From: Tersicoccus solisilvae
GTDB lineage: Bacteria; Actinomycetota; Actinomycetes; Actinomycetales; Micrococcaceae
Assembly: GCF_014643255.1 (NCBI RefSeq)
Contig: NZ_BMJI01000005.1
Location: 1-64,000 of the forward strand
Direction of reading: 5' to 3'
DNA: 64,000 nt
Position numbers and translations under genes: made by a program. Each line of letters begins with the position of its first letter. The stretch's first letter is position 1. Below are positions 40,525 to 49,164 of this stretch, piece by piece. The notes beneath the pieces are model-generated. The model saw nothing but the letters and a program-made list of their open reading frames with translations. It had not been told where the DNA came from and searched no databases.

Positions 40525-40948
40525 CGGCGTGCCCCTCGACCTGCAGCAGCCCCGACGGGCCGACCAACCCGAGGACCGGCATCGGCGCCGTGATGGTCAC
40601 GCGCAGGGTCCGCCGGCCCGCGTCCCGGCCCTCCTGCGCCGTCACCGAGCCCGCGTAGTCCTCCCCCAGGGTGGACGCCACGAGGTCGTGGGCGCGTTGC
40701 CGGCCTTCGGCCGCCGTCCGGTCGGCGAGGGACCCGTAGCGAGCGCCTGAACTCGCCGCGTCGAGCAGCGTGTTCCGCACGTGAAGGATGACGGCGAGCT
40801 GGACGATCGACATCGCCAGCAGGGTCACCACGGCGCCGACGAGCACGAAGTCGACCACGGCCGAACCGCGGTCCCGGTCGTCCCGGTCCCGGTCATCCCG
40901 GCGAATCGGCCGGCCGCGCGCCACCGGGCGAACGGTCGTGAGGATCAT
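40511..40948 (-). CDS. TadE-like pseudopilin
   Basis: This 145-residue protein has an Arg/Asp-rich N-terminus and then GSAVVDFVLVGAVVTLL, a TadE-type helix with Asp where Glu usually stands at +5. The exported part is short. The ATG start overlaps the stop of the pilin-like gene (ATGA). Two TadE-like genes in a row is typical of actinobacterial Tad operons. Confidence 0.7.
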   Translation of the reverse strand: MILTTVRPVARGRPIRRDDRDRDDRDRGSAVVDFVLVGAVVTLLAMSIVQLAVILHVRNTLLDAASSGARYGSLADRTAAEGRQRAHDLVASTLGEDYAGSVTAQEGRDAGRRTLRVTITAPMPVLGLVGPSGLLQVEGHAGAAP

Positions 40949-41241
40949 CGGCGTGGCTGCACCTGTTGCATGGCCTGTTCGAACAGCCCCTGCAGCGCCG
41001 GGGCGGCGATCGCGAGGAGCGCCGCCACCAGGACCGCGGACATCAGGGTGATCATCACCCAGCCGGGGACGTCCCCGCGTTCGGGGTCCTCACCGGCGCC
41101 GACGCGGCCGATCACCGCTCGCGGCGCGGCGAGCAGGAGGGTGAGCAGGACGGCGCCCACGGCGGGGTGCGCAGCGGCGGGCGGGCGACGCCGCCCGGTG
41201 AGCGACCAGCGCGGCGTCGGGACGATGAGGTGGTGATCCAT
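40945..41241 (-). CDS. Small Tad-operon protein, possible pilin
   Basis: This 98-residue protein has two hydrophobic stretches: one at about 29-45 and a second at about 62-83 just after ERGDVPGWVMIT. Small proteins at this position in actinobacterial Tad clusters are the Flp-type pilin, so that is the working call. The cleavage site is atypical: GDVPGW lacks the Glu at +5. AGGAGA precedes the ATG. Its stop overlaps the next gene. Confidence 0.55.
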   Translation of the reverse strand: MDHHLIVPTPRWSLTGRRRPPAAAHPAVGAVLLTLLLAAPRAVIGRVGAGEDPERGDVPGWVMITLMSAVLVAALLAIAAPALQGLFEQAMQQVQPRR

Positions 41242-41314
41242 GGTGTTCTCCTGTGCGGTGATGTGCCGGTCTGACCGGCGGGGTGGGGTGGAGGGTCGGT
41301 GGCGGCACGAGTCG

Positions 41315-42256
41315 TCACCACCCGAGGTTGAGCAGGGCGATGCCCGGGAACACCGCGAACACCACGGTGAGGGGGAGCACCCCGAAGACGAGGGGGACCA
41401 TCATGCCGATCTCCTTGCGGCCCGCGGCTTCCATCAGCTGGCGCTTGGAGAGGTCTCGAACGTCGGCGGCCTGGGCGTGCAGCACGTCGGCCAGCGGCGT
41501 CCCGCGTTCGATGGCGACGTTCAGTCCGTCCACGAAGCGGGCGAGCGGTGCGAGCTGGGTGCGGCGGGAGAGCTCGCTCAGGGCCGTGCGCAGCGGCGTG
41601 CCCGCCCGGTGCTGGGCGAGCACCCGGGCGAATTCGCCGGCGAGCTCCCCGTGGGAGGTGCGGACGACGCGTTCCAGTGCCCCGCCGGCACTCTCACCGG
41701 CGCTGACGGCCAGCGCCATCAGCTCGGCCAGACTCGGGAACTCGCTGAGCATCCGGGCCTCCCGTCGGCGGATCTGGGCGCTCAGCACGGCGTCTCGCAG
41801 GGCGAATCCGCCGACCGCCCCGGCGACCACGAGCAGCAGGGCGGCGAGGGTGGAGGTTCGGCCGGTCAGCACGCCGGCCACGCCCAGCACCGTGCCGGCG
41901 AAGAGACCGAGGCCGGCCCACACCACCTGCTGCACCCGGTAGTCCAGGACGCTGACGTCGCGGCCGGCCTGCGCCAGGCGGCGCCCGGTGGTCGCGGCGC
42001 CGACGGCGAACCGGGAGAACCACCGGGCCACGTCGACGAGCACGGGACGGAAGATGCGCTCGACGGGGCCGAACGGAGTGGCCGGGCCGGCCTCGTCGAA
42101 CAGGCGTGACCGGGTCGCGACGGCGCGCAGTTGCGGGGCGATCCGGTCGGCGAACGTCGGCGCCCGCAGGGCGGGCAGCCGCACGATGGCGAGCCACAGG
42201 CCGAGCCCGGTGCCCGCACCGAGCAGGACCGCCCAACCCAGGTGCTCGGCGCTCAT
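41315..42256 (-). CDS. tadC: Tad inner-membrane platform protein TadC
   Basis: This 313-residue GspF-family protein has an N-terminal helix, a central cytoplasmic domain containing the family pattern SLAELMALAVSAGESAGGALERV (read in parts), and two further helices (around 115-150 and 280-310). TadB and TadC form the platform for pilus assembly. Its ATG overlaps the tadB stop (42253-42256). I discard the longer frame beginning at 43060. Confidence 0.85.
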   Translation of the reverse strand: MSAEHLGWAVLLGAGTGLGLWLAIVRLPALRAPTFADRIAPQLRAVATRSRLFDEAGPATPFGPVERIFRPVLVDVARWFSRFAVGAATTGRRLAQAGRDVSVLDYRVQQVVWAGLGLFAGTVLGVAGVLTGRTSTLAALLLVVAGAVGGFALRDAVLSAQIRRREARMLSEFPSLAELMALAVSAGESAGGALERVVRTSHGELAGEFARVLAQHRAGTPLRTALSELSRRTQLAPLARFVDGLNVAIERGTPLADVLHAQAADVRDLSKRQLMEAAGRKEIGMMVPLVFGVLPLTVVFAVFPGIALLNLGW

Positions 42257-43110
42257 CGCAGCACTCGCTCGTCCGGCGGCAGCGACCCGATCCGCAGCAT
42301 CAGCCGGTAGCACACGACGGAGACGGCCAACCCTCCGAGCAGCACGGCCGCTCCCGCCGCCGAGTTGTAGGCCGCGACGGCCTCCGGCCGGGTGGCCATC
42401 AGCAGCAGCACGATCCATGGTGCCGCCACGGCCAGCCGGGCGGCGTTCACCGTCCACGACTGTCGGGCCTCCAGCTCGCTGCGGGTGCGGGAGTTCTCCC
42501 GCAGGAACTCGGACAACGTGCCGAGCAGCCGGCCGAGATCGGAGCCGCCCACGTCGCGAGTCATGCGCAGGGCCTCGATGATGCGGTCGGCGACCGGGTC
42601 GGCCAGCCGTTCCTTGAGGCGGTCGAGGGCGGATTCGAACTGGCCGCCCGACCGGTAGTCGGCGCCGAAATCCCGGAAGAATCGGCGCAGCTCCTCCGGC
42701 CCGCGCTCCCCCAGCTGAGTCAGCGCCTCGGCGAGGGAGAGACCGGCACGGATGGCGGACCGGAGGTGATCGACGACGTCGGGCCACAGCTCCCGCAGGG
42801 AGGCCGCCCGCCGGCGAGCCCGCCAGCGCACGACGGCCAGCGGCAGCCAGCCGCCGAACAGGCCGAAGCAGGCCGCGATGGGCGTCGCCCCGGCACTGAC
42901 GACGAAGACGAGCAGGAAGACCAGCACGCCGGCGCCGACGCACGTGGCCACGAGGGACGCCGGACTGACGTTCTCGATGCCGGCCGCCAGCAGCATCGCC
43001 CGGACGCGACCCGTACCGCGTCCAGAGTTCCGGGCCACCGGTCGCGGCCAGCAGGACCACCAGATCAGCAGCAGCCCGACGCCGAGCACGGTCCCGAGGA
43101 CGGCGGACAT
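42253..43110 (-). CDS. tadB: Tad inner-membrane platform protein TadB
   Basis: This 285-residue GspF-family partner of TadC has two N-terminal helices, a cytoplasmic region (ELWPDVVDHLRSAIRAGLSLAEAL and FRDFGADYRSGG, read in parts) and two C-terminal helices. The ATG at 43110 lies two bases after the tadA stop. The stop overlaps tadC. It belongs to the same operon and complex. Confidence 0.85.
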   Translation of the reverse strand: MSAVLGTVLGVGLLLIWWSCWPRPVARNSGRGTGRVRAMLLAAGIENVSPASLVATCVGAGVLVFLLVFVVSAGATPIAACFGLFGGWLPLAVVRWRARRRAASLRELWPDVVDHLRSAIRAGLSLAEALTQLGERGPEELRRFFRDFGADYRSGGQFESALDRLKERLADPVADRIIEALRMTRDVGGSDLGRLLGTLSEFLRENSRTRSELEARQSWTVNAARLAVAAPWIVLLLMATRPEAVAAYNSAAGAAVLLGGLAVSVVCYRLMLRIGSLPPDERVLR

Positions 43111-43112
43111 GC

Positions 43113-44333
43113 TCACACCTCCAGCAGATCGGTGACGCGGTGGCCGGCGCGGACGAACTTGTCGTCCACCGGCATGCCGCTGCCGGTGGGCCGGAGCTCC
43201 CCGTCGCGACGGTCGAAGAGGACGGCGGTCTCGATCACCCCGGCCTCCACGCGGCGGCCGACCGCCAGCACCTGGGCCACCTGCCGGTACCCGGAGGCCA
43301 GCCGTTCGGCGTGGACGACGAGGTCGAGGCAGGAGGCCACGGTCGGCACCACGAAGGCGGCACTGATGTTCTCCCCGGCCAGCAGCGGCAGGGTGCAGAT
43401 CTTCGCCAGCGCGTCGTGCGCCGAGTTGGCATGCACGCTGGCCATGCCCGGCAGGCCGCTGTTGAGGGCGATCAGCATGTCGAGGGCCTCGGCCTCCCGC
43501 ACCTCGCCGACGATCAGGCGGTCCGGCCGCATCCGCAGCGCCTCCTTCACCAGGCGTCTCAGGGGGATCTCCCCGGCCCCCTCGAGGTTCTCCTGTCGGC
43601 ACTGCATCCCGACCACGTCCCGCAGCGGCAGCTGCAGCTCGAAGATCTCCTCGACGGTGATCACTCGTTCACGCGGGCCGATCGCCGATCCCAGGCAGTT
43701 GAGCAGCGTGGTCTTGCCCGCCTGGGTCGCCCCGGAGACCAGGATGTTCAGCCCGGCACTGACGGCGGCGGCCAGGAAGCGCGCCGCGGACGGGGAGAGC
43801 GAGCCGAGCTCGACCAGGTGTTCGAGCCGCCGGGCGCGGACCACGAACTTGCGGATGTTCACGGACCAGTGCCGGCGGGTCACGTCGGGGATGACGACGT
43901 GGAGGCGGGATCCGTCCGGCAGAGCGGCGTCGACGAAGGGACTGGACAGGTCCAGCCGACGGCCGGAGGTGGCGAGCATCCGCTCGACCAGATCGCGCAC
44001 CTGCGTCTCGGTCAGCGAGAGCGACGTCAGCTCGGACTCCCCGCCGCGCGCCACGTACACCTCGCGGGGAGAGTTGATCCAGACCTCCTCGACGCCCGGG
44101 TCGTCCAGGAACGGCTGCAGCGGGCCGAAGCCGGCGACGGCGTCGAACACCTGTCGCTGTGCCGAGGACAGCGCGCCCAGGGGTGGCAACGGCGAGACGA
44201 GGGCGCGCTCGGAGTAGTCGTTGACCACGGCGTCGATGAGCAGGCGCACCTCATGGCCCTGCCGGGCCGGGTCGAGACCGCGCAGCCGGATCAGCTCGCG
44301 GACCTCTCCCTCGACGATCTGAACAGCGTCCAT
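43113..44333 (-). CDS. tadA: Tad pilus assembly ATPase TadA (CpaF family)
   Basis: This 406-residue secretion ATPase powers pilus assembly. It has an N-terminal helical region, Walker A (GATQAGKTTLLN, near residue 205), an Asp box (VITVEEIFELQ), Walker B (LIVGEVREAEALDML) and His-box (ASVHANSAHDAL). The ATG at 44333 has a G-rich ribosome-binding site, and the longer frame to 44375 is unsupported. It is the first recognisable gene of the operon. TadZ, a prepilin peptidase and an RcpC-like gene are not in the window. Confidence 0.92.
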   Translation of the reverse strand: MDAVQIVEGEVRELIRLRGLDPARQGHEVRLLIDAVVNDYSERALVSPLPPLGALSSAQRQVFDAVAGFGPLQPFLDDPGVEEVWINSPREVYVARGGESELTSLSLTETQVRDLVERMLATSGRRLDLSSPFVDAALPDGSRLHVVIPDVTRRHWSVNIRKFVVRARRLEHLVELGSLSPSAARFLAAAVSAGLNILVSGATQAGKTTLLNCLGSAIGPRERVITVEEIFELQLPLRDVVGMQCRQENLEGAGEIPLRRLVKEALRMRPDRLIVGEVREAEALDMLIALNSGLPGMASVHANSAHDALAKICTLPLLAGENISAAFVVPTVASCLDLVVHAERLASGYRQVAQVLAVGRRVEAGVIETAVLFDRRDGELRPTGSGMPVDDKFVRAGHRVTDLLEV

Positions 44334-44611
44334 ACGGACCCCCCGTATTCGCGCGCGGACCCTCACGGGCTCCACGACGGGCCGTCGTCACCGGACCGTG
44401 GCAGCAGCGTAATCGTCCTTCGGGACGCCGACCAGCGTTCGGGCACAGCCTGTGGACAACCCACCCGGAATCGACGACGGAGACCGGTCGCAGCACTGGT
44501 GAGAACGCCTGCCGTGGTGAACACTGGGTGAACACCGCGTGGCCGGGGGGCGACGCACCGGTGTGACTCTCCCTGGGGGCAGGGAGGGCGTCCGACGGGT
44601 GGGGGGACACC
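44334..44611. promoter_or_regulatory. Divergent region upstream of tadA with direct repeats
   Basis: These 278 bp hold no gene. At 44516-44524 and 44527-44535 the nine-base unit GGTGAACAC is repeated with an 11-bp period, and a related GGTGAGAAC lies at 44498-44506. Iterated sites on one face of the helix suggest a regulator-binding site. It could control the Tad operon, the divergent membrane gene, or both. Confidence 0.4.
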
Positions 44612-45373
44612 ATGAGCCGTACGGTCAGTCGTGACCGCCTCACGAGCATCCACCGTGCGCCGAGGCGCGCGCACCCGCGGGTCGGCGTCGCCGGCGGCGT
44701 CCCGCGCTGGCGCCACCCGCTGGTGGTGACCACCGCCGTCGTTGCCGCCGGCGTGTGGCTCGCCCTGATGGCCGCGAACGTCCTCTACTACACGGGCCCC
44801 CACGAGGGCGCCCTCGCCGTGTTCGACAGTCCGCGGTTCAACGGGGACAACGACCGGTCCTGGCCCGAGGTCGCCGGGTACGCGGCGATGTCCGTCGCCA
44901 CCCTGGCCATGATCGGGCTGGCCGTCCGCCGCCGGCGCGCCGTGTACGCCGCGTGGGCCCTCGTGTTCGCGGTGATGACGGCGGACGACTCGTACGCCCT
45001 GCACGAGCGGGGCGCCAAGCTGATCCTGCAGCACGTCAGCCTTCCCTCGATCGCCGGCCTGCGCCCGCAGGACGCGGGCGAGCTGGGGGTGTGGGCCGGG
45101 GGCGGCCTCGTGCTCGCCGCGCTCGTCGTCCTCGCCCATCGCCGCGCCGACGCGCTCGGACGGCAGGACACCCGCCGCCTGGCGCTGCTGCTCGTCGCCC
45201 TCGCCGTCTTCGCCGTGGGCATCGACATGGGCGCCGAGCTGCTCGCCCGGGTGGTCACCGGTGAGGGGGCGCTGGCCTGGCTGGCCCTGATCGAGTCCGG
45301 CGGTGAGCTGTTCGTGATGTGCCTGATCGCCGTCACCTCCCTCGCCATGCTGCTGCGCCGCACCTCGCGTTGA
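44612..45373 (+). CDS. Membrane protein of unknown function
   Basis: This 253-residue protein has about six hydrophobic segments (near 38-60, 88-103, 110-124, 155-175, 190-206 and 225-247) and a basic N-terminus. A conserved-looking motif in the middle is TADDSYALHERGAKL, with acidic and His residues near a membrane face. Family is not recognised. A G-rich stretch precedes the ATG at 44612. It is divergent from tadA and may share its control region. Confidence 0.65.
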   Translation: MSRTVSRDRLTSIHRAPRRAHPRVGVAGGVPRWRHPLVVTTAVVAAGVWLALMAANVLYYTGPHEGALAVFDSPRFNGDNDRSWPEVAGYAAMSVATLAMIGLAVRRRRAVYAAWALVFAVMTADDSYALHERGAKLILQHVSLPSIAGLRPQDAGELGVWAGGGLVLAALVVLAHRRADALGRQDTRRLALLLVALAVFAVGIDMGAELLARVVTGEGALAWLALIESGGELFVMCLIAVTSLAMLLRRTSR

Positions 45374-45397
45374 CCCGCTGACCAGCACGCCCGTACC

Positions 45398-45416
45398 CGC
45401 GCGTCGCTTACGCGCG
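45398..45416 (+). terminator. Possible hairpin after the membrane protein gene
   Basis: Arms CGCGCGT and ACGCGCG (7 bp) with a five-base loop lie 24 bp after the stop. Low-stringency call. Confidence 0.4.
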
Positions 45417-45520
45417 CCCGCCCGCGGTCGATAGGGGCAGAAGAGACGGGAGTGACTGCCGTGACCGTTTCGTTGTCACGTTGATCACGCCAGTCCCACC
45501 CGAAACACTGTCGTGATATC

Positions 45521-45668
45521 TTGACGAGTGGGTTTGGCCGTTCAATGTCAAGCCGACACGCCGTGAGCATCGGGGGGTGTTCCCGGCGGGATCAGCCCGC
45601 ATCGGACTGTTCGGTCCGGTGTGCCCAACGACGCCCGACCCCGCGGGCGCTATCGCGGAGACAATTCC
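45521..45668 (+). promoter_or_regulatory. Promoter and structured leader of the lysozyme gene
   Basis: TTGACG (45521-45526) followed after 16 bp by CAATGT (45543-45548) is the best promoter seen here. It would give a leader of about 110 nt. Two short hairpins are visible: GCGGG/CCCGC and CGGAC/GTCCG around 45594-45621. Wall-hydrolase genes of actinobacteria often carry a c-di-AMP (ydaO) riboswitch, and I could not match its conserved segments with confidence. Confidence 0.4.
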
Positions 45669-47633
45669 ATGACATCTCACTCACGTGATCCGCAGGTCTC
45701 AGGCGGACACCACCTCGACTCCTCCACCGCCACCGCGCGCCCGCTCCGGGCGCTCACCCGCTGGCTCACCACGGCGATCGCGCTCGCCCTCGTCGTCGGC
45801 CCCGGCGCCGGCGCCGCGGTCGCGGCCCCGGTGAACCCGTACGCCCCGCCCGGCTCGCCCGCCGCCGGCACCCCCGGTACGGCCGCGTCCGTGCCCGCCG
45901 CCCCCGTGCCGACCGCTCCGGTGCCGACCCGGAGCTCGTCCACCAGCTCCGCGCCCGGCACCACGCTGCCCAAGCAGACGACGCCGCTGACGGCGGCCGA
46001 ACGCGCCAGCACGGTCCGCTCGGACATCGATCTGGCGGAGTTGAAGAAGCAGCAGGGCACCAACGGCGCCTACCTCGGGCAGGGCGTCAAGGCCCGGGCG
46101 ACGGGCTCCGGCGTGCGGGCGAAGAGCCCGTCCGGCACGTCGACGCCGTCCACCGCGCGGACCACCGCCAGCTGGACCCCGGACGGCGGCGTCCTCGGCA
46201 TGGACGTCAGCGGCTGGCAGCAGAACGTCAACTGGGCCACGGCGTGGAGCCAGGGTTCGAAGTTCGCCTACGTGAAGGCGTCCGAGGGCAACTACCAGGT
46301 CAACGACTACTTCTCCCAGCAGTACAACGGCGCCGCCGCCGTCGGCATGATTCGCGGCGGCTACCACTTCGCGCTGCCCGGCGTGTCCTCCGGTGCCAGC
46401 CAGGCCACCACCTTCATCAACAACGGCGGCGGCTGGTCCGGTGACGGCAAGACCCTCCCGCCGCTGCTGGACGTCGAGTACAACCCGTACCCGGAGCTCG
46501 GGAACGCGTGCTTCGACCTCACGCCCGCGCAGATGGTGTCCTGGATTCGGGACTTCTCCAACACGGTCAAGGCGAAGACCGGCCGGGCCCCGGCGATCTA
46601 CACGACCACCGACTGGTGGATCAAGTGCACCGGCAACAGCGCCGCGTTCAGCGACAACCCGCTGCACCTGGCCGCGTACTCGACCTGGGTGGGTGACATG
46701 CCGGCCAGCTGGTCCACCTACAGCATCTGGCAGTTCTCCTCCGAGGGCCCGTTCGTCGGCGACTCCAACCAGTGGAACGGTTCCTACGCGCAGCTGCAGA
46801 CCTTCGCCCGCGGCGCCGTCGCCTCCGCCGCACCGGTCGCCCCCGCACCGGTGATCCAGCCCACCGGCCCGTCCATCACCTCTCCCGCGGACGTCGTGGC
46901 CGCCGACACGGCCGGGAACCTCTGGAACTACCCCGCCACGGGCCGGGGCACCGTGAGCACCCGCTACCGGATCTCCACCGGCTGGGCCACGGCACGCTCC
47001 GTCACGGTCATCGACTGGAACAACGACGGCGTCCTGGACCTGCTCGGCCAGTGGCGCAGCGGCAGCCTGACCGTCTACCCGGGGAAGAAGACCGGCGGCT
47101 TCGGCGCCGCCACGTACCTGATCCGGGGCGGCGGCATCGCCGGGGCGCAGCTGACCGTCGGCTACTGGATCGCCTCGAGTGCCTACCCGCAGGTTCTCGC
47201 CCGCAACAGCAACGGCACCATGACGCTGTGGCGGTGGAGCAACGGCGGGCTCGTCCAGGGCGGCTCCCTCGGCGCCGGCTGGACCGGCTTCGACACCGTC
47301 ATGATCGACTTCGACGGCGACGGCCTGGAGGACCTGCTCGCCCGGCACCCGCGCACCGGCGGCCTGTACGTCTACCGCGGCAACGGCACCGGCGGCTTCC
47401 TGAACCGGAGCGCGCCGCGCTACGTCGGCGGCTCGTGGAACATCGCCAGCTCGATCAGCGTGCTCAGCAACTTCAGCGGTGCCGGTTCGATGGGCCTGGC
47501 CGTCCGGGTCAAGGGCGGCAACCTGCGCTACTACGCCGTCCCGGGCAACGGCACCTGGGGCTCGGTGAGCACCTTCGGGACCGGCTGGAACTCGTACAAC
47601 ATCGCCGGCGGGGAGACCATCCGCGCCTGGTGA
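45669..47633 (+). CDS. Secreted GH25 lysozyme with FG-GAP/VCBS-like C-terminal repeats
   Basis: This 654-residue secreted muramidase has a signal peptide (about 30-57, ending near AVAAP), a Pro/Ala/Thr-rich linker and a GH25 domain (about 175-390). The GH25 signs are GMDVSGWQ near the start of the domain (the first Asp) and LLDVEYN near 265 (catalytic Asp and Glu). The C-terminal half (about 400-654) has repeated IDWNNDGVLDLLGQ and IDFDGDGLEDLLAR units like FG-GAP/VCBS Ca2+-binding blades and should bind the wall or glycan. GGAG precedes the ATG by eight bases. It likely remodels the wall, and lies just before the glycan cluster. Confidence 0.92.
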   Translation: MTSHSRDPQVSGGHHLDSSTATARPLRALTRWLTTAIALALVVGPGAGAAVAAPVNPYAPPGSPAAGTPGTAASVPAAPVPTAPVPTRSSSTSSAPGTTLPKQTTPLTAAERASTVRSDIDLAELKKQQGTNGAYLGQGVKARATGSGVRAKSPSGTSTPSTARTTASWTPDGGVLGMDVSGWQQNVNWATAWSQGSKFAYVKASEGNYQVNDYFSQQYNGAAAVGMIRGGYHFALPGVSSGASQATTFINNGGGWSGDGKTLPPLLDVEYNPYPELGNACFDLTPAQMVSWIRDFSNTVKAKTGRAPAIYTTTDWWIKCTGNSAAFSDNPLHLAAYSTWVGDMPASWSTYSIWQFSSEGPFVGDSNQWNGSYAQLQTFARGAVASAAPVAPAPVIQPTGPSITSPADVVAADTAGNLWNYPATGRGTVSTRYRISTGWATARSVTVIDWNNDGVLDLLGQWRSGSLTVYPGKKTGGFGAATYLIRGGGIAGAQLTVGYWIASSAYPQVLARNSNGTMTLWRWSNGGLVQGGSLGAGWTGFDTVMIDFDGDGLEDLLARHPRTGGLYVYRGNGTGGFLNRSAPRYVGGSWNIASSISVLSNFSGAGSMGLAVRVKGGNLRYYAVPGNGTWGSVSTFGTGWNSYNIAGGETIRAW

Positions 47634-47651
47634 CCCGCAGCTGACCCGACG

Positions 47652-47687
47652 CGAGAGGCCCGCACCCGTGAGGGTGCGGGCCTCTCG
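47652..47687. terminator. Strong terminator between lysozyme and flippase
   Basis: A perfect 16-bp stem with loop GTGA lies 18 bp after the lysozyme stop and 28 bp before the end of the opposing flippase gene. It could serve both convergent transcripts. Confidence 0.85.
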
Positions 47688-47715
47688 TCATGCGCGGCGG
47701 CCGCGGCCGCCGCGC

Positions 47716-49164
47716 TCACGCGGTGGCGGCGCGACGCCGGCGGCGCAGCAGCACCAGGACGGCGCCCGTCCCGCCGGCCACGCCGACGACGGCGACCGTC
47801 ACCAGCCCGGTGACCACGTCGCGCGGCAGCAGCATCAGCACGAGCACATAGCCGAGGCCGGCCGCCGTGACCGCGGCGAGCCGGCCGAGCGGCCACCCGC
47901 GCCGGGAGCGCCGCCACACCACGGCGAGGTAGGCCAGCCCGAGCAGGGTGAAGGAGACCGCCGAGGCGACGGCGGTGCCCACCAGGTTGCCGGCCGCGGC
48001 CGGCAGCCAGGCGATGCCGGCCGAGACGACGAGGACCACCGGCGTCACCAGCGGCAGCACCCACGTGCGCTTGTCGGCGAACAGCAGGGTCGAGGCGTTC
48101 AGGTACAGCGCGTAGCCGAAGGTGCCCAGCGTCATGGCCTGCGCGACCGGGATCAGGTCCTCCCGCCCGACCGCCAGCACGTGGGTGACGACGTTCGCGC
48201 CGGCGGCGGCGACCACGACGATGCCCAGCGCCGCCCAGCTCGCGACGCCCATGATCGAGCGCAGCCGTGCGTCCCGCTGCTCGCGGTCCACCCGCATCAG
48301 CTCCGGCACCCACGCGTTGTTCAGGGCGTTGAGCAGCGTGATGGTGCCGAGCACGAAGATCTGCACCTTGCCGTAGTCGCCGGACAGTCCGGCTGCGGCG
48401 AGGAAGGCCAGCAGGAACGGCGCGCCCTGCGTGAGCAGCATCAGGGCACCGGTGTGCGGCAGCACCGGCAAGCCGATCGCCAGCGATTCGCGGATCGCCC
48501 CCGGCACCGTGAACGGCAGCACGGGTCCGGTGATCAGGGCGGCGACGACGCCGGTGAGCAGGAGCACCGCCCCGTAACCGGCCATGAACACCGTCGGGTC
48601 GGGCGCCACCACGAGCATCGCGACCAGGCCCACCAGATAGGCGAGCACGGACGAGCCGATGCTCAGCCCGACGAAGGCGACGGCGCGGCCCTGGGCGCGC
48701 AGGATGGCCTGGGCGGCGAGCACGCTCGACTGCACGCCCATCGCCACCAGCGCCAGACTGAAGGTCGACGTCCCCGGCGCTCCCCCGCGCACCGCGGCGA
48801 ACACCGCGGCGGCCAGAACACCGAGCAGCAGCCCGAACCCGGTGAGGAAACCGCTGATCGACCGGGCACGGCGGTGTCCGTCGGTGTCGAACCAGGCGCG
48901 GGTGATCGCCAGGGGCAGGCCCGCGGAGGCCAGCACGACGCCCACCTGGATCAACGAGATCGAGAGGTACAGCTCCTGCCAGGCCACGTCGTCGGCCAGC
49001 ACCCGGATGGCGAACGGCTGCACCAGGAACATGCCCAGCCCCTGGGCGAGCGCGCCGATGAGGTAGAGGAGCGACGCCCTCCCCGTGCGCGCGCGGGGGG
49101 CGGGCCCCGCCGCGTCCGCGGTGCCGGTGGCCCCGGCGGTTCCGGCGTCGGGGGCGTCAGTCAC
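47716..49164 (-). CDS. Polysaccharide flippase (Wzx/MATE-like)
   Basis: This 482-residue protein has about 13 hydrophobic helices spread over its length after a short Ala/Gly/Pro tail, and features such as GLPLAITRAWFDTD that occur in oligosaccharide-flippase relatives. It should carry a lipid-linked glycan across the membrane. It is the last gene of the minus-strand legionaminic-acid operon: its GTG start overlaps the legC stop by eight bases. This argues that the sugar ends up in a surface polymer or glycoconjugate. No glycosyltransferase is recognised inside the operon. Confidence 0.85.
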   Translation of the reverse strand: MTDAPDAGTAGATGTADAAGPAPRARTGRASLLYLIGALAQGLGMFLVQPFAIRVLADDVAWQELYLSISLIQVGVVLASAGLPLAITRAWFDTDGHRRARSISGFLTGFGLLLGVLAAAVFAAVRGGAPGTSTFSLALVAMGVQSSVLAAQAILRAQGRAVAFVGLSIGSSVLAYLVGLVAMLVVAPDPTVFMAGYGAVLLLTGVVAALITGPVLPFTVPGAIRESLAIGLPVLPHTGALMLLTQGAPFLLAFLAAAGLSGDYGKVQIFVLGTITLLNALNNAWVPELMRVDREQRDARLRSIMGVASWAALGIVVVAAAGANVVTHVLAVGREDLIPVAQAMTLGTFGYALYLNASTLLFADKRTWVLPLVTPVVLVVSAGIAWLPAAAGNLVGTAVASAVSFTLLGLAYLAVVWRRSRRGWPLGRLAAVTAAGLGYVLVLMLLPRDVVTGLVTVAVVGVAGGTGAVLVLLRRRRRAATA

